64,000 nt of DNA from Pectinophora gossypiella (Eukaryota > Arthropoda > Insecta > Lepidoptera > Gelechiidae). The stretch lies in assembly GCF_024362695.1 (NCBI RefSeq), contig NC_065408.1, positions 10,168,001-10,232,000 of the forward strand, given 5' to 3'. The translations under genes and the position numbers were made by a program. This document shows, piece by piece, positions 10,790-21,905 of this stretch. The notes below the pieces were generated by a model. That model did not search any database. It worked only from the letters and a program-made list of their open reading frames with translations, and was not told the origin of the DNA. Each line of letters opens with the position of its first letter. The first letter of the stretch is position 1.

Positions 10790-10860
10790 TCCGGCCAAGT
10801 AGTTAATGCTATAAATTATGTGGCAAATCTACAATAAGTCATGTCAAAATACAAAAAAGA
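10790..10860 (+). repeat. LINE 3'-tail fragment, family E
   Basis: CCGGCCAAGTAGTTAATGC, then GGCAAATCTACAATAAGTCA, then an A-rich end. It has a small internal change (ATAAATTATGT in place of the CATCTGC block). It shares the flank word ACCTCCGGCC with the copy at 40790, so the family extends a few bases 5' of the core. Confidence 0.7.
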
Positions 10861-11358
10861 AATACTTATATCACAGTGTACAGGGTTGCATCTCCTAAAC
10901 TAGTACCAAGCGGTTGTACTACGGGTCACGCAGACGAAAAACGCTATTACATCATCTAGCGCCAAACCTTTAGATCTAAAACTGAAATGACACCATCGTA
11001 TCGAAATAAGCTGCTCCACAGACAGGTTTGCTGGACAAATATCGTTTGAACAATGCAATTTGAGGTCTTCCAGCGGAGTCCGCCGGGATTACGTTATACC
11101 GCAAGAGCAAAGCACTTTGTATCCGCTTTTTGGTATAAACCGCTTATTTGGTTGTCCCATCTGTCCATTTCCGTGCACCCCATGTCACATGCATAATTAT
11201 GCGAACGTTTTTCTATACAATACATATTTGGTCTAACATAGGGTAACAGAAACAAAATATTCGTGATGTACTTAAGTGTTAATTGATAGCACACCCCGGA
11301 CACTTCATACAAAAAACCTCATTTTACATAGACACTACACATTCACGTTAACGTACAC

Positions 11359-11454
11359 ACCGGGTGAGAGCCTTCAGCGCTCCCCATTTGTCCGGCCAAG
11401 TAGTTAATGCCATCTGCGGCAAATCTACAATAAGTCACGTCAAAAAAAAAAAAA
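11359..11454 (+). mobile_element. 5'-truncated LINE insertion with 12-bp target duplication
   Basis: A 96-bp insert ends in the family-E tail (GGCCAAGTAGTTAATGCC, later GTCACGTC plus a 13-base A run). It is flanked by perfect direct repeats GTTAACGTACAC at 11347-11358 and 11455-11466. Target duplication plus a poly(A) end shows target-primed reverse transcription. The clean duplication and pure A tail suggest this is a young copy among those in the window. Confidence 0.9.
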
Positions 11455-11517
11455 GTTAACGTACACGCGCGTCTGTGTGTGTGACGTTTGACGCCCTTAC
11501 TATTGAATACTAAAGTA

Positions 11518-11580
11518 AGACCGAGGGGGGTGAGGTAAACCTAACTCAACTGCTGGTGAAGAGCGGAGAGTTGCTGTTTT
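11518..11580 (+). repeat. dispersed repeat with GGGGTGAGG core, partial
   Basis: GAGGGGGGTGAGGTAAACCT and the following GCGGAGAGTTG resemble the repeats at 1095-1265 and (reverse) 58735-58920. Confidence 0.4.
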
Positions 11581-13840
11581 ATACGTAGTATTATTCCTTA
11601 TTCTATGTTGACTTGCGAGCTGAGTGACTAAATGAGTAAATGTAAAGGGTTAATAATTAAATAAGTGGTAGAGCTACGTAGAATCATATGCCGACGTTTC
11701 CAATATTCATTAGTCATTCTACTGCAATTCAATTAACGAAAACTACCAAAAAAATATATTGATGGCCATTCGGACATAATTTATAGTCGCGTGTATTGAC
11801 AAATTCGCAGTCTATTATTTTCAATGTCCAATGAAGGTAATTCGGACGTGGATAATAGGCGAAATTTTGTTCCATACGAGTTCAGGGATGTGTTATAATG
11901 TGACTACACAAGCTTTTAAGCCTTCCCCTGTTTTAGCATGAATGTTACTAAGTTATAAGTACTTATCTATATTGGAAATTATCTCAGAGTTATTTCAAAG
12001 CGAATGGTGCGCCAGTGTTTGTCGCCCGCGTTAACAATCAGGCTTTTGAACCGTTCCACAAATATTTTGAAGCTTTTACACCTAACTAGCTAATAATGAA
12101 GTTTCAAACCGACTTTGAATCTTATAATAGTTGGTATGAGATATAGCTTCGTCATATTTGGAGTATTAGCTGAAGCATGTGGGTTGTTTCATAACTCACA
12201 ATATTATGATGTGCAAAATCTAATAATATCTTCTCTTTGTCTTATTTAAACAATCGTGAACTCAGTTATAACATCGCATTGTATTAAAAATCGAAGAATT
12301 TTAAAATACATCTAATTTTCATTTTACGTAAAAGTGGTACCAATCGCTTATTCATATATTACCGTAAAATATGGGCAGGCGTAAAAATCAGGCATATTTG
12401 ACAAAAATAATGAACGATGCGTCGTCATAATATGCGCGAACTATGGCACATTCATCAATTATGACGTACATCACCATGCTACGAATAATTTCAAGGCGAT
12501 GAACCTGTACTGTAAGTTTACCGTAGTGATGTAGCGACACAGATGAATAAATAGGTTGATCATTGCGACAGACGAAATCGAACGAAGGAGTTGTTGACCT
12601 AGTATATAGGTAATGTTCAGTAGTTGCTGATTTGTCGGGCGAGGAGCGAATAAAAACGAACAACACATTAATTTTCCAAAAAAACCGACAGTGATACTTA
12701 TCCACTTTCTAGCGTCTGTTTCTTGCTTCCATTGTCATACAATGACGATGTGTGATGTAACTGTTGTACTCTAAACAGACATTGCGAGGAATGTGCACCG
12801 CACGCCATACGCCGCACGCCTTGCTATGATTATGCTTGCTATGATTATGCTTGCTACGAATATGAAGGTACACACATTGATTGGCGTGTGGCTCATGGCG
12901 TGCGAGGCACATGCTTTAAGATTATGCATATCCTCCAGTGCTTACCTACAATTTATCTGCTTTTCATATAAATACAATAGGGTAGTTTTAAAGCAAACAT
13001 GCAATAGGGTAGTTTCCAACTAGTTAAATAAGTTACTTTTTACTAAACGTCAAAATTACTATGGAATTTGTATGAAAAAGCAACCTGTGACATCGTAGAA
13101 AAACGTGACAAAATATCGCACTTTTGACATTATTACATTTTTCTTTATTAAAATTCATAAGTAGGTTAATATAGGAGAAAGATTTTTGTCATCATTAGAT
13201 CTGTCTTAATCAGAATTTCGTAATTTGTATTTGACCTAGGAAACTATCCAATTCAAGTTAGGAATGAAAATAATTAACGTGTATTGAAACAAAGCAAGCA
13301 AGTAGACAATTAAAAAGAATGGGATTTCTTTGAGATAAATTCTTAACAATGCACCAAAAGCCGACTTCTAGCCGATGCTACTCGAGTTAGCAACTTTCTT
13401 GCCTACTCAAGTTACTCGAGTTGAAATACTAGACTCGTAACATCCCTAATTGTACCAACTGTATCGGAAGTCGGTAAACGGACTCGGGCGATAGCTTAAT
13501 AATTCACACAACCAACAAGAGTAATAATTCTGCTACCACTTTAGAAACCGATCGAAATTCCTAGTACAAATGGAAGGGCTCTCAGTTCGTATCTTAAGGG
13601 AATAACGGTTCACTGTTTTAGTTAGTGTTTATAATAAAACTATTAAAACAGTTTCTTGCTTGTTTTTATAATCTTATCTTCTTCTATAATGTGGGTTGTG
13701 AGCTTTTGGATGAAGTTTCATTTCTAACGTTGTAGATGTGCTTCAAAAATAAATTAATTACTTATCCACTTAGTTTGTTTCAGACCTAGTCAGATTCGAT
13801 ATTTTTTGCTCTACACTATACACACATTTTTTTCTTGTTA
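11581..13840. other. intron DNA; one short 15-bp triplication
   Basis: Mostly unassigned AT-rich DNA. At 12821-12865 the 15-base unit TTGCTATGATTATGC is present twice exactly and a third time with changes. A CTCGAG/CTCAAG-rich patch at 13378-13430 ends in ACATCCCTA and may be a decayed DNA-transposon end. Confidence 0.45.
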
Positions 13841-13885
13841 CTTATTGTAGATTTGCCTCAAATGGCATTAAGTACTTGGCCGAAC
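13841..13885 (-). repeat. LINE 3'-tail fragment, family E
   Basis: The reverse complement gives TCGGCCAAGTACTTAATGCC and GGCAAATCTACAATAAG. It lacks the final GTCACGTC block. Confidence 0.6.
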
Positions 13886-13912
13886 AAAACACAATTAAAA
13901 ACACACATAAAT

Positions 13913-14100
13913 ATTCTTCTTCTGTCGTGTAGGTTTTGAGGTAAATTACCAACCTAATCAGCCCTGGTGTCAGGGTAACTATTGAGCCGCTAAAGGCCTC
14001 TGACATGGCTCATGTAACGACTACTTACTTACATCCGTAAGTTGTAACCGGGACCAACCGCTTAACGTGCCTTCCGAAGCACGGATCATTTTACTTAATA
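13913..14100 (-). repeat. SINE family D copy
   Basis: The + strand reads TTCTTCTGTCGTGTAGG, TTACCAACC, CTGGTGTCAGGGT, then CTCATGTAACGACTACTTAC and ACGTGCCTTCCGAAGCACGG. The same order occurs at 23137-23300, 32130-32350 and 48385-48540. The + strand copy at 32655-32875 has a tRNA-like head, which shows that these are reverse-oriented tails. Confidence 0.75.
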
Positions 14101-14312
14101 AGACTTTCTTATTTTTCTTTGGTTTTTATAATAGGTAGGTACCTTGAAGAGGCCTTTCTTCGTTTACTTATACTTAAACTCGTTATTGAAGAATATTACT
14201 ATTCACTAAATGCTATTTCGTTGTTTAATATTTTTTCTTCGTTCCAGTCGGTTGTTGTGGACTGGGGGGTTAAAAAGGCCAATTTGAAGCAATTCATGTA
14301 AAAAAGTGATGT

Positions 14313-14395
14313 TGCTATTTGCAAGTTGTCTTTGATTACTTGTGGCTCTGCCCACCCCATTAGGGATTACGAGCGTGAGTTTATGTATGTATGCT
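14313..14395 (-). repeat. dispersed repeat, TGGGCAGAG family
   Basis: The reverse complement matches 50296-50366: GTAATCCCTAATGGGGTGGG, then GCAGAGCCACAAGTAATCAA and AGACAACTTGC. Confidence 0.65.
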
Positions 14396-14519
14396 ATTTG
14401 ACATTTGTTTTCATTGCGCACTTACTTTTATATGCGCTAATGTCAAGTGGAAATATTGCTTTTTTCCCTGCTATTCATAATATAAATACTTACTGAAAAT
14501 ACCATCATCAACTCTAAGT

Positions 14520-15040
14520 CCATTAACTAACCTAGTCTAGGGGCCTTACCCATTTGCAATCAGCGGTTTCCCACGATCTTTTCAGGACAGCCAACCGTGT
14601 GATGGAGAATTATCATTTTCTTCATTCACTACGTATTAAAAAAAAACGTAGAAGGATAACATAACATCACGCCTGAATCCCCGAAGGGGTAGGCAGGTGT
14701 ATAGTATATACAACCCAGCAGCTAATAGGAGGCAACGCTACCCAGAAGTGTGGAAGGGCTTTTTATGATAGCTTATTAGTTTCCACTCCTGAGTACGGGC
14801 GAAGGCCTAAGGAAGGAAAGAAGAAGACATGGCAATAATGATATGAGGAGCATACACCATCATGCTGCTTAACTGTTTAGTGGAGGTATTTTAGTGTAGG
14901 AAAGGAAGCTAGTGGGCTCCAACATTAATTCTTCTGGCAACGAAACTTTGCAGTTTGATAAAGTACTTATAGTGAAATAAACGTCCTTTAGAAATATAAA
15001 AAAAAAGTTTCCGGAAGTTAGGTATTATTACGTCATCATC
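14520..15040. other. intron DNA with degraded repeat traces
   Basis: Traces such as CGCCTGAATCCCCGAAGGGG near 14672 are typical ends of lepidopteran LINEs (a similar phrase lies near 44790). No coding exon was seen. Confidence 0.4.
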
Positions 15041-15202
15041 ACCAGCCGTATGACGCCCACTGCTGGGCATAGGCCTCTCGACGATCGGTCCTGCGCTGCC
15101 CGCATCCAGCGGCTTCCCGCGACCTTCACCAGATCGTCGGTCCACCTTGTAGCGGGCCTACCCACTGAGCGTCGTCCGACACGTGGTCGCCACTCCAGAA
15201 CG
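15041..15202 (-). pseudogene. LINE reverse-transcriptase C-terminal remnant
   Basis: The - strand translation reads WRPRVGRRSVGRP, then TRWTDDLVKVAGSRWMRAAQ and DRS. This is the C-terminal signature of an RTE-like non-LTR polyprotein of insects. A frame change follows: the expected EAYAQQWAS end is in another frame. The fragment is 5'-truncated and broken. Confidence 0.8.
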
Positions 15203-17403
15203 TATTATTACGTAAAGTCATAAATTGTTTATATATTTCTTTCGAAAAATCCTCCTACTCCTATACTAACCTAGCAAAACTTCAGCGACTGAGGATTTAA
15301 TGTTGGGGTCATCATACAAAAAATTGCTTCATTATCTAGTGTAGGCAAACTTAGTCTAACCGAGCCATTTGCCTGAATTTTCAAGCTGCACGACACGGTT
15401 TAATGGATAATCACCATTCCTAATAATAGGAAAAAACAATTTCATACCAACCAGACTGTATTGAATTAACAATTTTCGTTCAATAGAAAACATTTTAGTA
15501 AATGCGATTTCACATTGTGGATTTTATTTAAATCAGTACAAAATTATAAAGCTTATAAATACTTATTCAGAAATGTTCATTTCTATTATAAAACCCGTAA
15601 CTCATAATTTATACAAAATTGTTTTCCAGTCGTCTTTGTAAATGTATTCACAATCTGATCCCTGAAAACAAACTTAGGAAATCCGGTACACTGGGATAGG
15701 AAAATTTTAATATAGTCTCAACTGTATATAATAAGGTTTCATATTAGAAGAGTAATTAAATTTAAACTTTCGTCAAACACACTAATAAATATAGGAAATT
15801 AAAATGGATCCGCGTCGTGTGCGCTTTTGTAGAAAAGTTGGATTAGTTAGTATTCCTACAAGCATTTTTGATTTTTTATTACATTTTCTACTATATTGTG
15901 GGTGGTACTTTCTAGTAAGTAGTTTTTATTCTTCATAATTTAATAGCCATACAGTCGTACATAACTAGCACCCTGTTACTACGTTTATTCAAAGATTTTT
16001 CGATTGAATGATTTTGAATATCTACTGAAGTCGAAAATTCATTAAATCCAGGATGATAATCTGACCGCATTCTACGTCTATCTATTCACTTTCATGATTC
16101 AATCAATTTTGTCTAAATCGATAAGTTTGATTTATTCCCTGACATGCGTGCCATGTGATTGTGTTCGTATTTTGACAGATGACATGAACTATTTGGGTTC
16201 ACATCAGTTCACATCGACAAAATTACATAATTATATCGTCAGAATCGATAAAATGACCGTGACAAAATTTTATTCCGTTGCGCATGTTAGCTCTACTGGA
16301 CGCCATGTTCTGTCATATGAGATAAAAATGGTGTAAAAGATTTAATAATGTTCCCGAAAAACGCCTACCTGTTTCTTTGCACAGTGAAGTGGGTATAAAG
16401 CTGATATACGTATTACATACGCACAGCTAATTCGAGTTTGTGTAACGAGGCAAAAGACAAGCAAACACGGCGAGAAGAGGGTGTGGAGGGTGTAAGCCGT
16501 CAACCACACGTGTGTGGTAAGGCTCTGTATACCGAACCAATCCACGTCACGTAACGCTGTAATCAGGACAAACCACTAATCCGGTATTCGCCGTATGTTT
16601 ATGAATAAAATATGCAAGTTCTAATCTAAAGCAGATAAGAGACAAAATAATAATGATAGGTATGCTTTATCTATAATCCAGCAGCATTATAAACAAAAAA
16701 TGTTTTATATTATCGAGATAAATAATAAACTGTATATGATGGTGATAACTATTGCGGTGCCATTATATTTTTAAGCGTTCTCCCACCAACATAAAATGTT
16801 ATTGAACATAGTACTCTAATTTAAACATAAATAGAAGAAATAAACTTAGAAATAGAATACTTATTGTGAAAGTTCATCGTCGTGTTAAGCGTACCTAACT
16901 GTGTATATAGCTGCCCACGTCAGAAGTCGTAAGGGTAATAAATTAATGGTTACTCGAATAAAAAGGGACAATAATAAAAAAAAGGTTAATAACATTTCTA
17001 TTTAAGTTGGATGGGGCGTGGATTCGTCTGTTGCGGCCTACCCACGCAACGTTCAAGAAGCATTTTAATTTGAAAAATGTCAAGAGAATAATTGCAGAGG
17101 ACGAGAATGAAACTTTTTTTTAATTTTAAGTAAAGTAAATAACTAAGCAGTAGGTAGCGGATTATAATTTCTACTATCTTACAAAGTAAACAAAACTCCA
17201 CTGATAAAATGTGTGCGACGTCAGCAAATACTATTTTCTGATTTAAACTACAACGAACGACACAACTTTCGAAATGGTAACTTTTAAAACTTTATACATT
17301 TAAAACACAATCTCAAATTCTCAACTTTAAATAATACTTTGTATCTAAACAAACAAAAATAATACATTTTATAGAACACGAAACACCACACGCCATTAAA
17401 ACT
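15203..17403. other. intron DNA upstream of the nested channel gene
   Basis: No repeats with a second copy and no exon were recognised. Strongly AT-rich. The ORFs at 16094-16336 and 16342-16545 look random. Confidence 0.4.
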
Positions 17404-17440
17404 TATAAAAGCTCAGAATATTATGTGTTATCAAACGTTT
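17404..17440 (+). promoter_or_regulatory. candidate core promoter of the nested channel gene
   Basis: TATAAAA lies at 17404-17410. About 29 bases downstream is TTATCAAAC (near 17429-17437), a loose match to an arthropod initiator. The spacing fits a TATA/initiator pair, and the predicted leader is about 75 bases to the ATG at 17509. Confidence 0.4.
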
Positions 17441-17508
17441 CTATCTTCACTTCCACTATTATTGTTTGACACAAATTATGTGTATTTTGTTTATAACACA
17501 TTAACTAA

Positions 17509-18930
17509 ATGGAACCATTTGATCGGATATTTAAGCCGTGGTTTGACATTTTTGGGTTTATTATAGTTTCAGCTTTAACTGGAAAAATGAAAGCGCTGTC
17601 CAATATTATTGGTCATGCTATCGTGTTCCATCGACGCCTCAAACATACGTGTGAAAACCTAACAGTACACGGGCCCAGCTTCTTTGTCCGCAAAGATGTG
17701 CATTTCATTTACAAGTTGATTTATTTCATCATTTACGTGCAAGTGTGGATGGCAGCAGTTGTGACTATAATGAAGTACTATAACCATTACCAGCAGAACA
17801 CCATACGGTTCACGACACGCACCGACTACTTAGACTGGAACACTACATTTCCTTCGGTTACTGTTTGCGAAGTCTCCAACTTTGATAAAGTAGCTGCTCT
17901 AAGCCAATCCGTTGAAAACGGGAAGAAACTCGAACAATTCTTCGGAGAAATCGCTTTCTTCTCCGGCACTTGCTACAGCTGTCTATCAATATGCGAAAGA
18001 GATGTTGAATGCCCGAAGAATCTCACGGCACTAAGTTCTTACTACCGCACGCAATGCAACAGAATATTCATACTATGCCGGTGGAATGACGAACCAATAA
18101 ACTGTTGCAAACACTTCAAGCCCATAGAAACAGAATACGGCTTATGTTTTTCAATAAATAACGCTCATTCTCAAGGAAAAAAAGTTTCAACTTATGTCGC
18201 TGCTAATCGACAGCAAATGGGATCTTTAGAACTTACTACGTCTCAAGATTACGAAGCGTTTTTACACTCTTCTGAGGACATACCGTTTTGGAACATGGAG
18301 TACGACAGACGTATCAGAGTTACTTATGGATCGGAAGCGACAATTATGTTTTCTATCATGGACATAGTGAATGAACCAGAAGTATCAATGATTGCCCCAG
18401 AAGTTCGTCAATGCAGATTTTCACACGAAGTTCCCGATAAGTTTTTAGCCTATAAATATTACAGTTACTCTGTATGCATCACACAATGTCGCATTGACGC
18501 TCAGTTAAAATTTTGCAACTGTACTCATTATCAATCGCCCAGCGTCTACAAAGATCGTTACTGTGATATAGAAGGACTGAAATGTTTGACAAATAATTAT
18601 CAAACCCTGCGGAAATTAAGAGTGCCTGATTTGAATGACACAAGTATTGAATGTGACTGTTTACCATCTTGTACGGAGCCAGATTACAATGTAGTAGCAA
18701 AGAAACTGCAGGAGCCCAAAAAAGACCAAGAGAGAGGAGGGTTTGCACTTTTCAAACTGGCTAACAAACCATATCAACGGCTGACTAGACAAGTGGCTCG
18801 AACTCCGTTGGATCTAGTCGTCGCTATGGGGAATTGCTTCAGTCTTTGTTTCGGGGGTTCTCTTCTTTCGATTGCTGAAATTGCGTACTACCTCTGTTTT
18901 AAAAGGTGGAAGTATACAAAAGGGAATTAA
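17509..18930 (+). CDS. DEG/ENaC sodium channel subunit, pickpocket type
   Basis: One uninterrupted frame of 473 codons. Cation channels of this family have two membrane helices and a large cysteine-rich extracellular loop, and act as amiloride-type Na+ channels in sensory neurons and epithelia. Visible landmarks: the cytosolic gating His-Gly pair at 54-55; TM1 about 66-89; FPSVTVC at 114-120 just outside the membrane; some 20 loop cysteines, including YSVCITQC (320-327), CNCTH (336-340) and ECDCLPSCTEPDY (381-393); TM2 about 434-463 with the G-x-S selectivity filter as GGS (449-451) in FGGSLLSIAE; and a short basic C-tail. Possible N-glycosylation sites are N111, N171, N337 and N376. Length is at the short end for the family, but both ends are present. 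It is intronless and lies in sense orientation inside a large intron. Several usually Gly positions before the filter are Asn, Cys or Ser. The exact ppk orthologue cannot be named from sequence reading alone. Confidence 0.95.
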   Translation: MEPFDRIFKPWFDIFGFIIVSALTGKMKALSNIIGHAIVFHRRLKHTCENLTVHGPSFFVRKDVHFIYKLIYFIIYVQVWMAAVVTIMKYYNHYQQNTIRFTTRTDYLDWNTTFPSVTVCEVSNFDKVAALSQSVENGKKLEQFFGEIAFFSGTCYSCLSICERDVECPKNLTALSSYYRTQCNRIFILCRWNDEPINCCKHFKPIETEYGLCFSINNAHSQGKKVSTYVAANRQQMGSLELTTSQDYEAFLHSSEDIPFWNMEYDRRIRVTYGSEATIMFSIMDIVNEPEVSMIAPEVRQCRFSHEVPDKFLAYKYYSYSVCITQCRIDAQLKFCNCTHYQSPSVYKDRYCDIEGLKCLTNNYQTLRKLRVPDLNDTSIECDCLPSCTEPDYNVVAKKLQEPKKDQERGGFALFKLANKPYQRLTRQVARTPLDLVVAMGNCFSLCFGGSLLSIAEIAYYLCFKRWKYTKGN

Positions 18931-18976
18931 CAAAAGCCCCATGAGGACCAACCAACTTGATTTTAGTTTGGCACTG

Positions 18977-18982
18977 AATAAA
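18977..18982 (+). terminator. poly(A) signal of the channel gene
   Basis: AATAAA lies 47 bases after the stop codon, so the nested gene would have a very short 3' UTR and its own transcript end. Confidence 0.6.
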
Positions 18983-19660
18983 AATTGAATTAAGAGAAAT
19001 TTGGCGTTGCTCTCTTGACTTTCGTAAGGCGCAGTTGGCAAATCCATTTGTCTAGGTCACGTCGTCTGTAACTAGTTTCTTCAAATAGAGACTCAACATG
19101 TGCGGCTAACAGTCTTACAACGCGAAGATAGTTATTTGCAAGTCTGTTTGTGCAACTGATGTTGGCTATCACTTTTGTACAATTTTCTTTGTTGGCACAG
19201 TACATTGGCTTTAGTACCTCTATATGAATGTTTTATTCAAAGAAATCCTTACCTTCAGCACAAAGTAAATTACAAGCCTACTTGCTTGGAAACATCAAAG
19301 GAGAAGAATTATAATTCTGATCTATTCTATCCAAACAAGCCAAGAGCAATTCATCTGAAGCATGAATGTCAGGTTTAAATCTAAATATTGCTTTATTTAT
19401 GGAAACAGGTTTGCTTTTACGTTAGATTTGATTTGATTTGTACCATTTTAGGCCTAAATATACAAAGAGGTATTGATGATTCTAGCAATAAGTACGTCAG
19501 TTTAAACCTTTTATTTTTATAGGTAATACATTTTGGTTCATCCATGTCACAGTCGATAATTGTTATTGACTTTACAATGGACCAGATGGATTATAAAGCT
19601 TTAGTACTCAATATCGCCAGCCATACACGAGGCCACTAATGGCTTAATAATATCCTGACA
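18983..19660. other. intron DNA without recognised features
   Basis: A GATTTGATTTGATTTG run near 19426 resembles a LINE tail. Nothing else was recognised. Confidence 0.4.
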
Positions 19661-19712
19661 CCATTGTTGATGAGGTCGGACATCCACCCCACAACCCACA
19701 TGATGGAAGTGT
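19661..19712 (+). repeat. SINE family D 3' fragment
   Basis: CACCATTGTTGATGAGGTCG, then CCACAACCCACATGATGGAAG, corresponds to the 3' end of family D in sense orientation. Confidence 0.45.
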
Positions 19713-19944
19713 TCCGTGATCTTATATATGTATGTATGTTGTGTTACGATATTAGTGTTCGTCACCGTTAAAATATAGTTCATAGTTTACTTACATTAAA
19801 TTAAAAACATAAACACATACGTTGAATGTCTCTCTCGTCTCGTAGGTCAGCTGGAAGAAATCGTTTTGTTTAGAGATAAGCTTACCTGTACTATCTGTTT
19901 TCGTTGTACGTTCCTTGTGTCTGTTTTATTGCTGCGTACATCAT

Positions 19945-20112
19945 AATCATCAATTTAAGAGCGTCGCTCTTGTCGGTGCAACATTTTCCATGCTACTTTT
20001 TTAGGGAAAAATAGGGCAATGGTTTCCCTCTGGCCTTCTGCCCCGCAGTACTCTGTGTGACGCAAGTGGGATGGCGCCTAGAGTAGTCTATTACAAAGCT
20101 ATACTAGGACTT
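19945..20112 (-). repeat. dispersed repeat, lepidopteran MITE/SINE type
   Basis: Contains AATTTAAGAGCGTCGCTCTT, AGGGAAAAATAGGGCAATGG, TTCTGCCCCGCAGTACTCTG and TGGGATGGCGCCTAGAGTAG. I recognise this as an interspersed lepidopteran repeat. The first part recurs near 60810. Confidence 0.55.
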
Positions 20113-20149
20113 CTGTCCTCCGCCTCTAAATAGTACAAATAAATAAATT

Positions 20150-20215
20150 AACATAAACAGCCTATACACATCCCAGTGCTGGGCACGGGCCTCCCTTCAA
20201 TCAACCGGAGTACAT
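20150..20215 (-). repeat. SINE family A tail
   Basis: ACATAAACAGCCTATACACA, TCCCAGTGCTGGGCACGGG and CCTCCCTTCAATCAACCGG form the reverse complement of the family-A 3' end. Confidence 0.75.
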
Positions 20216-21444
20216 TAAATTATTGAATTGATTTTAAGTAATCTATCTTCATTTTAGTACTTAGGGCGCTTATAGATGAACGACGATACTACACACTGTC
20301 GTCGACACGTGGAACCATAAAAATTTTGGCAAAAATTGGTTACATAACCAAAAAAAAATAGAACCTGTTCCGTATTATCAGCACCATAATATGAACATAA
20401 GCCCACATAAAACTTGAATGTAATAGCCCACCAATTTCCCTACAAAATTGATAGTCTAATACCGAAGTCAATTATAATGCTCATCTACTATATCCCTTAG
20501 CAAGCGTAAATTTTTCATAAAAAATCTGGAAAATTAAAAGCATGTTATGAACAGCTTTTAATCATACTTATTTTTTATGGGTTGTATATTTTGTTTTTCC
20601 GCGCCATGTTCTTATAGGGTAAGGAAAAATCTTCTTTTTTATTAATTCTTGTACGGGAAAAGTACAATGAACAAGTATGCAAGTACACACATTAATCACA
20701 GTTTTTGTCTTACCGTAAAATTTGTATAGGTCTTTCTCGATATACAATGTATAATATTGATTTTTTACGTCAGCAATCTTAATTTTTTTCTTCTTAATAT
20801 TAGGCATACCGATTATTCCAGGATTCCCTTTATGTACCTTACATCGATTTTTTTCCTTATTTAAGTAATACCTTTTCCTTTATATTCTCACTCTCTCGCC
20901 TCTATAAGCATTACAACTTTAGACTTCGCAATCATTATTATATACCTCTTAAAAAGGTTGAGTATAAAAATATTCTTTTGAAAAATCGTAAAAGGAATCG
21001 TTCCATTCATTAAGGTTGTTAAAAGGTTCAGTAATCCCAGGCACATGTGTCCTCGAGACATTTTATGAGTACAAAGAATTATAATTTTACGTAGGTCCGT
21101 AATTTGGAATGTCTAATAGATGTTTTTTAATTCTACACAATGTCATCCAAAGAATATTTATGTATAAAGTGAAAAAGCGATGAGCAAATTAACCATTGAT
21201 TTAATATTAAAGTACATCGAGAATCGAGATACAATGTGCTTCAAAATCCCGATGTGACGTCAGTCGTTCATTGAACATAATTAGATAACACACACAGTTG
21301 GACTGACCTCACCATAGAGGAGCAAATGATACCATTACCCTACCTCCTTTAGTTGTTTGAAGAAATATGAAAATTCTTAATTTTAGGTATGAATTGATAT
21401 GTAATGGATTAATGCTCCAAATCCAGTGATGTGCCGTTCTTGAG
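20216..21444. other. intron DNA without recognised features
   Basis: AT-rich; no exon or repeat family was recognised. Confidence 0.4.
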
Positions 21445-21784
21445 AATGTTCCCAAACTGGAAATGTTCCCAAACTGGGAATGGTCCCAAACTGGGAATGG
21501 TCCCAAACTGGGTATGGTCCCAAACTGGGTATGGTCCCAAACTGGGAATGGTTCCAAACTGGAAATGTTCCCAAACTGGGAATGGTCCCAAACTGGGATT
21601 TTTCCCAAACTGGGAATGGTCCCAAACTGGTAATGGTCCCAAACTGGGAATGGTCCCAAACTGGGAATTTTCCCAAACTGGGAATGTTCCCAAACTGGGA
21701 ATGGTCCCAAACTGGGAATTTTCCTAAACTGGGAATGGTCCCAAACTGGGAATGTTCCCAAACTGGGAATGTTCTTAAACTGGG
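21445..21784. repeat. 17-bp minisatellite, 20 units
   Basis: Twenty head-to-tail 17-base units, consensus AATGGTCCCAAACTGGG, with no insertion or deletion across 340 bases. Variation is concentrated at positions 1-5 (AATGG, AATGT, AATTT, TATGG). The CCCAAACTGGG core is an imperfect palindrome. Because 17 is not a multiple of 3, all three frames on both strands are open and give a false impression of coding. Confidence 0.97.
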
Positions 21785-21858
21785 AACTCTTTAATAGTAA
21801 GTACAGGATGGTTTTCTTTTTCCAACTGTTCTTTCTTGCACTCTGGTCTTATCTACTT

Positions 21859-21905
21859 AGGAGCAAGGCTCATGTAAAAGCTCTTTTTACATGAGCCTTG
21901 CTCCT
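21859..21905. repeat. perfect 21-bp hairpin
   Basis: The arm at 21859-21879 (AGGAGCAAGGCTCATGTAAA plus A) is the exact reverse complement of 21885-21905, with a loop of five bases (GCTCT). It lies 74 bases after the minisatellite. Confidence 0.92.

Noticed and set aside
12388..12705. 105-residue - strand ORF
   Set aside because: No recognisable motif, no splice context, and composition typical of random AT-rich DNA.
18479..18748. 89-residue - strand ORF
   Set aside because: Antisense shadow of the channel gene.
21309..21794. Five overlapping ORFs of 94-150 residues on both strands, with repetitive Trp/Pro-rich proteins
   Set aside because: All are translations of the 17-bp minisatellite. 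A 17-base unit without stops is open in every frame, and there is no splice or start context.
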